A stretch of 64,000 bases of DNA from Symsagittifera roscoffensis (GCF_963678635.1 NC_087067.1:47108001-47172000), one strand, 5' to 3'; shown: positions 45,311 through 55,659, counted from the stretch's first letter. Made by a program: numbers and translations. The notes: generated by a model not told the origin, from the sequence alone.

Positions 45311-45970
45311 TCAGTCTATGAAGGAATGGTTTTGGAACATTTCAGGATACAAGTCTACTAACTTGTCCACCCTCTTAAACTGTTCTCGGTTCCATTTGAT
45401 ACTGTATCGCGACTTGCTCTCTTTGGGAAACGTTTTACGCTCAACTTTCGAAAGAAACTCGTGGGAACAATTCAGCTCCAGAAACTCGCAAATCTCCAGC
45501 ATTTTTTTGTATGGCTTCCGCACGAATTCCCGAATGAAAACCACTTTCAAATCTGGATTGAATTTTTTAATGAATTTTTGAGCTTGTTCAACGATCGTAA
45601 TGTATCGTGACACCACTCGTGGTAAATTTTTTCCCGTGTCGAGTAAAATATCAGTCTGATTGAGACACGTGTTCACCCCTTTGTGCTTTTTGATCAATTT
45701 CTGATGCTCAACTCCTTTTGGAGACACTTTTAGGTCACGCAGAATGTAATCATACATGGCTAGCGTGGCGATGTTGTCAAATGGGTTTCGTACCACATAA
45801 ATAACCTTGACATAATTGAACCATTTGTGCAGATTGTGCAGAACTTTTTCGAACATGACCGGGTTATTGGCAAACGCATCTACAGTCAAATCGCCTTCTT
45901 TGTCTCCAACTAGCTGCACAGTTTGGTTGTACTTACCATTCCATAAGTTGGATAATAACAGGTCATAACT
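45311..45970 (-). CDS. Sulfotransferase-family protein, terminal exon
   Basis: The open frame extends upstream of the first GTG to about 45970 (SRDSYDLLLSNLWNGKY), where AG acceptors occur, and ends at TGA or TAG near 45311. The segment KVIYVVRNPFDNIATLAMY is the 3'-phosphate-binding region (RxPxD) of PAPS-dependent sulfotransferases. KVVFIREFVRKPYKKMLEI and CEFLEL are also typical of the family's C-terminal half. Such enzymes move a sulfate group from PAPS to an alcohol, amine, sugar or tyrosine. The N-terminal P-loop (5'-phosphosulfate-binding) exon is not seen, and a MITE sits only about 40 bp upstream. The gene is either split by long introns or truncated. The substrate is unknown. Confidence 0.72.
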   Translation of the reverse strand, partial: SYDLLLSNLWNGKYNQTVQLVGDKEGDLTVDAFANNPVMFEKVLHNLHKWFNYVKVIYVVRNPFDNIATLAMYDYILRDLKVSPKGVEHQKLIKKHKGVNTCLNQTDILLDTGKNLPRVVSRYITIVEQAQKFIKKFNPDLKVVFIREFVRKPYKKMLEICEFLELNCSHEFLSKVERKTFPKESKSRYSIKWNREQFKRVDKLVDLYPEMFQNHSFID

Positions 45971-46011
45971 ATCGCGTGAAAAGGGTCAATCTCACAGTCA
46001 AGCTACCCACT

Positions 46012-46422
46012 CAGTAGCGGATTCAGGGGGGGGGATGCGGACGCCTTTTCTTCATCAAGCATTCGACCCCCTGCCGACCCAAAGGGTCCCCCCTTTGTAC
46101 TATTTTGAGATATCCCCTTTTGGCTGACTGACCTGAAAGTTTTTCTAAAAGTGCATTTGGCGCCAGTCTATGCTGATTTTGAGGGGGGAGCGCGCGCCGA
46201 AAAAACGCGATCTTTTGATCGAATTTTTCCAAAAATGCCTGAAACGCCCTTTTTGGCCTTTTTCAAAAATGTTTGCCTGCGGCAAACTAAATTTAGTAAA
46301 ATTAGGGTCTTTAAAGTGGTTTGAGAGAGCTCAGAAAAACAATTTGGTCGACCTAAAAAAAGGTCGATAAAATTTTCAAAACCAATCCCCCCCCCCCCGA
46401 GAAATTACTAGATCCGCGCCTG
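46012..46422. mobile_element. Complete hAT-like MITE, 411 bp, with 8-bp target duplication
   Basis: TACCCACT at 46004-46011 and again at 46423-46430 flanks the element. The ends are CAGTAGCGGATTCAGGGGGG and, in reverse, CAGGCGCGGATCTAG, each followed by a G-run. An 8-bp duplication with CAG-type ends is the mark of hAT-superfamily non-autonomous elements. It has no coding capacity, and overlapping ORFs are chance. It lies just upstream of the sulfotransferase exon. Confidence 0.9.
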
Positions 46423-46430
46423 TACCCACT

Positions 46431-47150
46431 TTTTTTGCTTTTTCTCATGGTAAGTTCTTCATATTTTGCCAAAAAACCGAAATAGTTTTAACAGCCTAGC
46501 AACATAACCTTAGCAGATGACAATTATTAAATAGGATATTTTGCTACCTGTGTTTTGCTAACTTTTTGCTCGTTCCTGACAACGCGTTAACTTACAATTT
46601 CAAGAATTTGCTAGACAAGCACTAATCAAGATAAACATAAGGTAGTAAATTATAAAGAAAGTGTTCATAGAGATACCAAAAAAAGAGCAAAAAGGTTATG
46701 ACAGTCTTTGAAAAATCACACGTATACATGGAGCCTGCTCGGGTTGAGGACGCGGTTTTATGATCTGGCTATCGAGGCTATATTTTGATGTTTGCAGCTT
46801 ATCGAGATCGAAATTGGGTATTTCCAGGCCGTCAATATGAGTTTTTTCAGGCTACCGATCAAAACGACCCGTCAAAATTAGCTATTTTTCCAGTTTTATT
46901 AGAACAGTGTGATACGTTGCGGCCGGAGCGACCCGGAAAAGCTTTTCAGCGACCGGTGTGACTGAAGAAAACTTAAAAGCGACTGGTACGACCCATTAAA
47001 TGCCTTAAAAACGCCTAGTTTTGAAAAAAATACCAGCGACTGCCGCGTCCGAAAAAATATAAATCATTGTCGATGCGACCGACGCAAAAGCGTCGGCGAT
47101 CGACTGCTTTGTGACTGAATTTCAATTCAACCCCTGCTTCAACTGCAACT
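46431..47150. other. No gene recognised
   Basis: The part near 46900-47100 has repeated GCGAC and CGACC words, similar in style to the 39.8-kb minisatellite, but no clear unit. Confidence 0.35.
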
Positions 47151-47156
47151 TTTTAG

Positions 47157-47389
47157 TGGTAAGGCGTACACTCTCAGATTATCGTACACGTACAGATTCA
47201 GATTTAACACAGAATGGCCGATTTTGCTACCACGTGAACGTTATATATGAAATAATTGGACTTGAGTCGAAACAAAAAGATATACTCAACAAAAAATTCA
47301 GTCCGGAATGTGGAGAAATATGCAAGATGGACTATCCTTATACAGACCTGTTAAGGTCTACTGATAGCTCTAGTGTAACTAGCCAATAA
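47157..47389 (+). CDS. Possible last exon, unrecognised
   Basis: AACTTTTTAG at 47147-47156 is a good acceptor. The following frame of about 77 codons ends at TAA and is coding-like (CYHVNVIYEIIGLESKQKD, then CGEICKMDYPYTDLL), with three cysteines. No start or upstream exon is found, and the family is not recognised. Confidence 0.35.
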
Positions 47390-47699
47390 AATTAACAAAA
47401 AATAATTATTTTGCATGGCCCAAACTTGCGCGACAGGATATTGCAACCGCTGTGCCTGAAATTGCGTGTTTCGCTACTTTCTTATGCCAATAAACAGCAC
47501 CCTGACTTAACGTAAACCAAAAAATATCTAGCAAGTCAGCTCGAATAAGAGCTTTTAGTGCGATTTGGCTCTAGCAAGAAAACTCTGCGTGCCTTTATGC
47601 AGCACCCAAGACATAGTTAGTATTTGCCGCAACCAAGAAACTTTGCGCAGCTTTCAATTTAAAAAAGTTGAATCCATGATGAAAAACAATTAAATAAAA

Positions 47700-48109
47700 T
47701 GAGTTAGGACCGAAGTGTATAACTCATAGAGTAATTTCGGATAGGGTACACCGTCTGCTCGTCACGCTATCTTATTTTCGGCCGGATAGATTCGTGCAAC
47801 TTCTTAGTCTAATACCGATCCTAATCTTACTCTTATACTATCTAGTCTCAGGTTGTTTAACTAGTCTCTGCTAGGCTCAATAGATCTAGGGTATACTGGT
47901 TTATTGCGGCAGCTGAAGTCTTCTTGGAGAGTCGACTAATTTCTAAGTTAAATTCAAATCTCTCTGGTGCTGAAATTACAAGTAATTTCAGCACTTACAA
48001 ATAAGTGGGTTGTTAGTTAGATGGATCATGATTGGTTAATATTAAATACTTTACAGTGGTAAAATATCTAATTTATCCAATCATAAAATGTAGTTTAGAT
48101 CAGGTTCCA
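47700..48109 (-). mobile_element. 410-bp LTR-like unit (minus orientation); candidate 3' LTR of the 48-64 kb element
   Basis: Read on the minus strand it begins TGGAACCTGATCTAAACTA and ends TCCTAACTCA, closely matching 44359-44768. It lies exactly where the T/G-rich plus-strand block of the retroelement ends, in the right orientation, and is preceded on the minus strand by the purine-rich GGATGGG. These facts fit a 3' LTR, but the 5' partner is outside the window, so the assignment is inferred. Confidence 0.5.
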
Positions 48110-49700
48110 CCCATCCGGGTTTTACAGAGTTTTTTAGAATAGTCTTTCTGCAATTCAAAGGATGGATGATGGACGTTGGTATTTGGCGAACATCTTATTT
48201 CTTCTGGGTTTTCTTATTAGAGAAGTCCCATATTCAATCGTTGTGTCTTCTCAAGACAACGACTGGGTTTTCGCAACAAACTCAAATCTGATTTCAGAAT
48301 GGTTGGCTATGACAGGTTTTTCCGTTTCATGTAGAGAACTTCTTTTGTGTTTGACCTTGTCTGGGAATGGCGTGGAGATTGTGTGTGGAGGGGATGCCTG
48401 GTTACTCGGATCTGTACGTATACTTGAACATCGAGGTGTTCATTGTTCTAGTTCAATGAAGTCCTTTTCTGCGAAGTCAAGTCGTACTCTAAATCCTTTG
48501 AGTTGTGATTGTGGGCGGCATATTGATTGTGGTTGGCCATTCTTTTTCGAGTGTAGTGGGGTCATCTTGTCTTTGGATGTTCGTCTTTGGTGTTGTCCGC
48601 TGATCTATATACTGCAAGATACAATTTATATTTTATAAAATTTTTATTAGTTTAATGTTTTAGTTATGATTTTGGTTAGTTGTTTTCACAAAAGCTTTTT
48701 GTTTTAGTTCAGTTATTTTGAAGAGTTACTCACCCTTGAGTAGCTCTTATTAAAAATAGGAGTGTGGTCACAAAGCGTGGATGTAGCACGGTGGGTTAGG
48801 CCGGCTATAGAGCATGCTCAGGACGTCCTCTTCTGGTGGGTTAGGCCAGGAGTGGGAGTATGATTGCATGCGGTTTTTGTGAGAGGTCCTGTTATGTGAC
48901 AACGTTTTATGTTGGGTTTGTTGTGGTTTTTCTTATGTTTTGTTGGTTGTGTCCTTTTTTCAAAAATCAAATTGTTTTTGGTATGGGTTTGTCTTTCGAC
49001 TTTTTTGTGTTTTATTATTTCTTTCTTAGACTTTATAATAGTCTTCAAAAGAATAAATTATCCAGTTTTAAACTGGGTTAATCCGGGTTGGGTACCGTTG
49101 GTTTCCTTTTCTTAGTCATGCTGTTATTCTATGATTTGTGGTGTTTAGTAAGCTGCGTTGGTTAGTGTTGTTTAGTATATAATTCCTTTCCAACCGGGTT
49201 AAAGGAAAGTTTGAAACTTGTTATCGTGTGTTAGAGTTGTTGAGTTTGAAAGCTTGAAACTGAAATTCATTATTTTAAACAATTCTTCGTGGGCGAGCTG
49301 TGCGAGTGTGGATAGAATCTTTGTGCGAATGAATGGAAATATCAAAAGGTTAGTACTGCATTTTCGTTTTATCAATTTATTACATAGAAATGCAAATTTA
49401 CTGCTAGTTGTTGGGGAAAATTAAGTTACAAATTTTCATCATTATTAGATTTACTGCATTTGGGAAAAAATTTATAAATTAAATTACTGCATTGGTATTA
49501 TTTTTAGTGATTTGTTTGGTGCAAAAAATTAATAGAGTTTTAAACAGTTTGAAGAAGTTTTCAATTTTTATTTTCTTTTGTGAATTTTTCAGATGATCGT
49601 TGGATGAAGGCTAAAATTCTAAAGAAGACATGAATAAAGAATGGTTAGTTTCTAATTTAAATTTAATTAGTTAATAATATGTATAATTCATATTTACCTG
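48110..49700 (-). other. 3' non-coding part of the retroelement
   Basis: About 1.6 kb between the last ORF and the LTR-like unit. It has the element's A/C-rich coding-strand composition from 48640 upward. From 48162 to 48638 there is a frame of 158 codons on the opposite strand, which has no recognisable domain and is probably a chance frame. No polypurine tract stands out apart from AGAAAAGGAAA (minus) near 49103 and GGATGGG beside the LTR-like unit. Confidence 0.45.
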
Positions 49701-50273
49701 TTAGTCGTCGGGGAAGAAACCGTGGGGGAAGATGTCGTGGATGAGATCTGAAGTTGTTAGTAATTTAGCTAAGATGCGGATGATATTTTTAGTTTGAAGC
49801 AGTGGCCAAAGCAATTGAAGTGCTTTAATGGTGGTTAGTTCTTCAGTGCCAACTGCAAACTCATAAGGTGTGTTTTGGATTAGATTATATAATTTGTGAT
49901 TGAATTTAGTGTTGTGGATGAATTCTAAAATGGGGATTTCTATAGGTTGAACAAATTCGTGTGGGAGAAGGAAGGGTCGGGATTCTTCTGCGTTGAAGGT
50001 CTTGGTGATGGGACAAAAAATATACATTTGGGTTATGGGATCATAATTTCGAAGAATACCATGAAGGTTAGTATCTTTAATGCAATATGTGAAGTTAAGA
50101 AAGAATGGTGAGGTGTATTTGGAATTGATGAATTGAAAACGGTGGTGTGGTTGTCTGGAGGGAGTGTGTAGGTCGAAGTGATTTTGGATAAAACGATAAT
50201 ATGTATGTGTGAGTTTGTTTAGTGCGCAACATAATATCGTGTGAGCAGTGCAGATCTCTTTCATGTGGTGCAA
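49701..50273 (-). CDS. Retroelement 3'-most ORF (unknown)
   Basis: 190 codons opening with an alternative codon (TTG); the first ATG follows three codons later. It is rich in His, Leu and Phe, with no signal peptide or membrane helix and no recognised motif. Its 5' part overlaps the end of the preceding frame (50095-50565) in another register. It may therefore be the C-terminal part of the preceding protein after a frame break, rather than a separate gene. Positioned last before the 3' non-coding part of the element. Function unknown. Confidence 0.45.
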   Translation of the reverse strand: MHHMKEICTAHTILCCALNKLTHTYYRFIQNHFDLHTPSRQPHHRFQFINSKYTSPFFLNFTYCIKDTNLHGILRNYDPITQMYIFCPITKTFNAEESRPFLLPHEFVQPIEIPILEFIHNTKFNHKLYNLIQNTPYEFAVGTEELTTIKALQLLWPLLQTKNIIRILAKLLTTSDLIHDIFPHGFFPDD

Positions 50274-51507
50274 GGAAATGAAAGGTTAGTGAAAATATTT
50301 GGAAGCGTTCTTTAAAACTTTCGTAGGCTTGCGTGTCTGTTAGTGCTTCTGAGATGATGTGGTCAAATTTGCGATCAAATATATTGAGTGTAAATACATA
50401 TGGTGTTTTAATGAAAAATTTTTCTGTGATTTGTGGGTTAGCGAAGCGGTCATCGTCTAAGAACTGATCTTGGTTAGTTCTGATGATGTTATGATCGTAA
50501 TATTCTAGCGTATATTCGTTAGCTCGGGGTGCAGTGTATGTTTTTAGTGATTTTTTATATCCTATTTAAGTAAATTGTCTAGGTGTTAGTGGTGTAGTGA
50601 GTCGATATAGCATGTCCTTATTTCGTTCTATATCGATGTGAGTGTTAGATAAAGGTAAGCAAAGGGGATTAGTAAAATGATAATATGAGGTCCAAGGAAG
50701 GGTAGGCATTAAAACGTGTTCGTCTACAAATTTACGTGTTTCGTTAGTGTCGTGAGGGGTGTTTAAGGTGTATTGTGGAAATGAGGGTAAGGTGATAGCT
50801 AAAAATTCTTTTGTATTAGTGTGATTTGGGTGATTTATATATTCACGGGCTGTTCCTGGTTTTGCTGGGAAAGGATGGTTGGGGAACTTTCTTTTAAAAG
50901 TGCGGTAAGCTCTATTAGTGCTGAGTGAAGATTCAGTAGATGTGGATGATGGTGCTAATGATTCGGTATAAATTGAAGAGGGTGTAGGGGTAGGAGGGTT
51001 GGATGAATCTATTGTGGATGAAATTTGGTTTATGGTGGGGGTGTCAAGGTGGTAGGGTTGTTGTTGTAATGTAATAAAATTATCTAGTTCTGGGGAGATT
51101 TGGGGGGTATCTGGAGAATTGGATGATCGGTCTGAATGATATGAAGAATAGGTTGGAGTGACTTGGGAAGCATAAGAGGGTGTAGAATTGGTGGGGGCAG
51201 GGTTATTTGGTATCATTGGTTGAAAAGGGGGTTGGGAAAAAATTGAGGGGTTGGTGTGAAAATTATTGGATGGAGATGGTTCAGAGTCGGCAAATTCATC
51301 GGGGGTTTCAATATTCGGGTTATTGAGCTGTGATGTGGAGTATAAAACTGAGATGTGTGAATTAGTATCGGAATTCATGCCTGATGTTACATTACTGGTT
51401 GGGAAATCGGGTGGTGGGAAAGCAAAAAGTGGTATTATTGTAATTGGAGTAGTGAGGTTGGTTGGATGGGAATTTGAACGGTGTAAGGATCCAAGTTGTC
51501 GGCTCAT
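50095..51507 (-). CDS. Retroelement ORF downstream of env, Pro/Ser/Thr-rich, with in-frame TAA
   Basis: ATG at 51505-51507 overlaps the env stop as ATGA, the arrangement used elsewhere for stop-start reinitiation. The first 313 codons are Pro/Ser/Thr/Asn-rich for about 200 residues (disordered type), then more globular. TAA at 50566-50568 ends it, but the same frame stays open for another 157 codons to 50095 with similar composition, so the TAA looks like a late nonsense mutation or a readthrough site. No known domain is seen. Genes 3' of env are unusual for Ty3/gypsy elements. It could be an accessory or a second structural protein; that is inference only. Confidence 0.55.
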
Positions 51508-54110
51508 CGTGGGCTAAAAAAATTATTATTTTGAGACTGAAAAGCGGTGGTATGGGGTTGTTCTATAAATTGTTCATAGGTATTTTCATCTTGTGAGTGG
51601 TGTGTCATTATATGTTGGATGGGACTTTGTGATATGGTTGGTCTTAAATTTGGATTATGTGTTTTTGCTAAGTTTCGAAAATTACGTGGGACTAGGGATA
51701 ATGGATGGTTATGTGGTAGGGGTGGTAACTGTGGTGCTGTTGGCGTTGTGTCTACATTGTTATGTTCTTCGTCGTATGTGTTCTGTCTTGTTGCTATTTT
51801 TGTGTTGTATTCTTTTATTTGTGCATCTAAAAGAATTTTGTTTATTGATGTAGAAAAAATTCCAAAAAATCCTGCAAATAGTATGCGTGCTACACTTGCT
51901 TGTCTATTGACTTGTGTGTGTATAGCACATGTGTTATAGACTCCTTTTAAGAGTGAAAAAAGAAATCCAATAAAGTTAAACATTGCGTATAAAATAGTCA
52001 ATTTTTCTAAGATGTAGTAGGGCCATCCTACCTCATTCTTGAGTGTAACAAAGCTAAAAATATTGATAGGTGATATATCTTGGGGACGGTATTTTTCACC
52101 GTTTAGATATATATAATCTTTAATGTCTTTAAAATATCCGCTATAGTCTTGCGTATAGATGTCTGCAAATCCTGCGGTTTCGGCAAGTTTGCGTAAGTTT
52201 TGGTCAATTGATTGTCTTTGTATTGTGTCCATTTGTGTTAATAATTCTTGGAATTGTTGTGTTCTAATGTGACGTTGAATATCTGATTTTGAGTATATTC
52301 CTATTGATTGTAAGTCTATATTTGGGTTTCGAGCGATAGCGCGAATGCTTTCTGGTGAAAATTTTTTGAGTGATTGCATTAATGTGGGATATGGGGTGAG
52401 AAGGTAATACTTATCTTCATCAGGGTTTAGTTGTACTACTTTATGGCTATTTTCTGATCCACATGGGACTGCGGTATTCCAGAAATAGGTTCTTCTTGAA
52501 AGTGTGTCAACGAAATGAACTTTATTCTTATAAAAGATAGGGATTCTTTTATAGCATCGTTTGTCTTCAAAAACGTATAGTGGTGATACTTTTTTGGTAC
52601 AAGTATAAAACCATAAAATGTTTCCTTCGTAGTCTAAAAAATTTGATCTATTTCCTGATAGTAAATATCCTGCGTAGGGTATTTTTAATACTGCTAGTGC
52701 AAGTGATTGTAATATTTGTCTTCTTTCTAATTCGCATAGTTGGTGTAGTGTTTCTAATTCGGAGAGTGACATTTCTTGAAAAATTCGGCTAATCGTGTAG
52801 TCTAGTTTCATATCTAAGTGAATATCATAGTGGATATTACCGAAATATGTACTATTCATTAGTGATAGTTCTTGTAAACGTGTACTTTGATCGTCTTGGG
52901 GCTTTAAATGTCCACCAGGTTGACCTGTATTTTTTTGAAAATGAACTGGTATGTATGATGTTCCTTCGTTTAGAGGATGACCTGTTGCATATGGGTCGAT
53001 TTTTATTTTTCCAGTGGTCATGTCGAATCCTTTTTCGTATTCAACTAATATCTCGGAGTATTGTGTTTTGTGAAGTGGATTTCTGTATTTACATGCAAGT
53101 TCTGTTTCTTGATATATTTGAAAACGTGTCAATTTATTTTCTACATTGTCTATGTTTCTAAAATTAGAACTTAGTTTTCGTGATGGATGGACTTGTTCAT
53201 ATGGAATTGATTGTATAAAATATTTTTCGTGAAATTTTATCATACGAGCGTGTATTTTTGCTACTTGAAATGTTGTACATGTGTCTTCGGGGAACCAAAC
53301 AATTGTTGCTTGTGTTCGTGTTGTAGGGTCACAATAGCCTTGATCGTTTTTAAAAGGTAATCGAATTCCTTGATAGATCATTGTGTTGTCTGATAAATCG
53401 CGTGTGAGTTGTATTTTTTCGAGTTGTATTTTCCAATCAAAAAACATGATTTCTTGATATCCTTTATTTTTTGTGTCTGCTTTGCAGTTTGATGGGTCAT
53501 TTATACCAATGTGTGGTATCCAGTGTTTATCGTGTATATCATAAGTTAATCTTCCGTGTGCGCCGTTGTATGGGTATTTTTCATCTAGTTTTACATGTCC
53601 TTGATATCTTTCAAGTTCTGCTTGATGTACAGAATCTGCAAAAACTTGGAAATATAATAGTTTTCTATCTGTGTTTTTATTTCTTGTGATATTTAGTCTG
53701 AGTAACTCGTTTTTACAATCTTCGGGATTGAGATGTAAAAGTCGTTCTATATTACTCTGGTAGAATGATTCATGGTCAAGTCGGTTTTAATTTCCGTTTG
53801 AGACTTGTGAACAATGTACTTTCTTTTCAAAAAATGTTGCTGTGAATTTATATCCTATAACTGTTGTTGCTCGGGCTTTTGAGTAAAGTGTTGCGATTAC
53901 ATTTGTAGTTTCTATGGCTTGTGGTTCTGTTTCGCATTGTGATACTTGATTTATTGCATATTTGCGTAGTGTTTTTTGTTCGTTTTCTTCACAATCGTAA
54001 TGTGTTACTAATAAATCTTGGGGTCCTGTGCGGGGGGAAGGGTTTATGTTTTCATTTGAGGTTATTAGAAAAAGGAGTTGGAGAAAAATTAAAATTTTTA
54101 GAATATACAT
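51504..54110 (-). CDS. Env-like membrane glycoprotein of the retroelement, interrupted by one TAA
   Basis: ATG 54110 is followed by a hydrophobic signal-peptide-like start (MYILKILIFLQLLFLI). A Cys-containing ectodomain follows, with scattered NxS/T sites, then a long helical region. A membrane anchor lies near 51960-52030 (ILYAMFNFIGFLFSLL) with a second hydrophobic segment at about 51840-51905, followed by a Pro/Gln/His-rich tail. A single in-frame TAA at 53787-53789 splits the frame into 107 and 647-codon parts with no shift. Position behind pol and topology make it an env-type gene. The fold class (phlebovirus-type, gB/chuvirus-type class III or other) cannot be decided by eye. It ends in an ATGA overlap with the next ORF. 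Confidence 0.7.
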
Positions 54111-55240
54111 GTGTATGACAATCCTGAGTATGGGTTATAAAATGTGATGTAACCAATTGTCTTTTTGGTATATCTGTCGTATTTGTATATTACTTCAGTT
54201 GTTATAAATGGTGGTGGTAGGGATTGAGCTGTTATATTTGGTGGATTTAATGGATAGGGATGTTGAGTAATGTTGTTTAATTTAACCGTGATTTCAAATT
54301 TTAATTGTAGACTATTTTGTTGGAGTATTTGGATGTTATGAGCACGAATGTCTTCGTGAATGTCTTGTCTATACTGTAGTCTGTTTAGTGCCCAATTGTG
54401 GAGTCGGTTACTTTCTAGGTGTTGTCCAAATAGTGGTGGAGGTGCTGTGAATGTATTCCAGTCTAGTCTTAAAGGAATATTTGTTGATGATTGTTCTCGA
54501 TTTCTAGCGTCGAGGTTATTTGGGAAATTGAAGTTAAAAGGCGTTGGTGAAATCTGGCTGATTGATGGTGTTGATGGTAGTGATAATGTTCCTGGTAGTG
54601 ATGAGGATGTTGTTGTATCCGTAGAAATATCTATTGGATCATTTACTAAATTTAGTTCACCTTGTGTGAATGAATGTGTTGTCCAATATGGTAGTCGTGA
54701 TGCTTGGTTTGGGGGGTTAAAAGGATTTTCACGTATTTGTTCAGATGTTGGTGTTGAACCTAAGTAATCTGATGGTAGGCTTGAGGTGCTACGTTGTGAA
54801 AGAAGCGTAGGGGTTTCTGGTAATATACCAATGGGGTTTTCTGGAGTGTTTTGTGATGGGGATTGAGGTATATCAAAATGAACTCGGGGAGTTTGAAAAT
54901 TTCTGTTTCGTCGAGGATGTATAATTTGTCTATTTATTTCGACTGTATTTTGGTTTTGACTAGGATTTCTTATTCTACTTAATTCTTGTGGTAGTGTTGG
55001 GTATAAGTTATATGTTGGTTCGCTTAGAGGTGCTTGTCGTTGAACTGGTTCTAGTGGTTCTGATAAGCGAGCGTGTCGTTCTTCAAAGGTATATGGGTTA
55101 TCTTGAAAAGAAATTCGTGTAGATGTTTGGGGGTTTTGGGTAGTTGAAAGTGGTGTCGGGTTTTCTTGGGATGATGTCGGTGAAGACTGACTATGTGATT
55201 GTTGGGTAGCAATTTTTGATAGCTTTTTTGGTCTATTCTT
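54098..55240 (-). CDS. 381-codon open frame without any ATG, in frame behind the second membrane ORF
   Basis: From the TAA at 55241-55243 the same frame runs uninterrupted to TAA 54098-54100. It contains no ATG or GTG codon and only one TTG, at its very end, so a normal start is impossible. The product would be Pro/Ser/Gln/Thr/Asn-rich, with a more structured C-terminal part (LDWNTFTAPPPLFGQ, RLHNWALNRLQYRQDIHED). It must be reached by readthrough of the TAA, frameshift or splicing, or it has lost its start by mutation. It overlaps the env start by 13 bases in another frame. Function unknown; it may form the cytoplasmic or lumenal part of a protein anchored by the preceding membrane ORF. Confidence 0.65.
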   Translation of the reverse strand, partial: KNRPKKLSKIATQQSHSQSSPTSSQENPTPLSTTQNPQTSTRISFQDNPYTFEERHARLSEPLEPVQRQAPLSEPTYNLYPTLPQELSRIRNPSQNQNTVEINRQIIHPRRNRNFQTPRVHFDIPQSPSQNTPENPIGILPETPTLLSQRSTSSLPSDYLGSTPTSEQIRENPFNPPNQASRLPYWTTHSFTQGELNLVNDPIDISTDTTTSSSLPGTLSLPSTPSISQISPTPFNFNFPNNLDARNREQSSTNIPLRLDWNTFTAPPPLFGQHLESNRLHNWALNRLQYRQDIHEDIRAHNIQILQQNSLQLKFEITVKLNNITQHPYPLNPPNITAQSLPPPFITTEVIYKYDRYTKKTIGYITFYNPYSGLSYTCIF

Positions 55241-55429
55241 TTAGTGAAAAAGTTTATGTTTATTATAGTATTCTTCTAAAAAAAGAATTAGGAGAATTAT
55301 TCCTAGGGCGAATGTGATGATTGCTTTTTTTATACATTTGCATATTGTCAAGATGAGGGATGATAGAAATGTTATAAAAATTACAAATAGTAAAAAAATA
55401 TCGGTTCTACTAGAAATGGTTCGGATCAT
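55241..55429 (-). CDS. Small membrane ORF 2 of the retroelement
   Basis: 62 codons with two hydrophobic segments (IFLLFVIFITFLSSLIL and ITFALGIILLILFL) separated by a short basic loop with Cys (CKCIKK). It overlaps the end of membrane ORF 1 by 4 bases (55426-55429). Its TAA is followed in the same frame by the long ATG-less frame. No known family is recognised; a viroporin-like or anchor role is only a guess. Confidence 0.5.
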   Translation of the reverse strand: MIRTISSRTDIFLLFVIFITFLSSLILTICKCIKKAIITFALGIILLILFLEEYYNKHKLFH

Positions 55430-55656
55430 TTAGATAAGTTTTGTGAATCGTACCTGTGGATATAGTCAATAGCTTTTGAAAGTTGGAGGTATAGTTCAAA
55501 TAGGGAATAGAAAATTAAAAAAATATTGCAAAAAATGATTAAGATTATTACAAAAGATTCAAAGATATCAAAAAGAAATATTATAAAAGTTTTAAGTATC
55601 GTAAAAAATTGTTCGAGGTTTGTGATAATTATAGTGACTGATTGAGAGAAGAGCAT
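55426..55656 (-). CDS. Small membrane ORF 1 of the retroelement
   Basis: 76 codons, with long hydrophobic stretches rich in Ile and Phe (IIFLFDIFESFVIILIIF, then IFLIFYSLFELYL). Low-complexity composition in AT-rich DNA can mimic membrane proteins, so the gene is uncertain. Its support is the 4-base overlap with the next ORF and its position in an otherwise tightly packed gene series. Confidence 0.4.
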   Translation of the reverse strand: MLFSQSVTIIITNLEQFFTILKTFIIFLFDIFESFVIILIIFCNIFLIFYSLFELYLQLSKAIDYIHRYDSQNLSK

Positions 55657-55659
55657 TTA

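Noticed and set aside
48162..48638. 158-codon plus-strand ORF near the 3' end of the retroelement
   Set aside because: No splice context, no recognised motif, and it is antisense to the element; a chance frame is the simplest explanation, although an antisense gene cannot be excluded.
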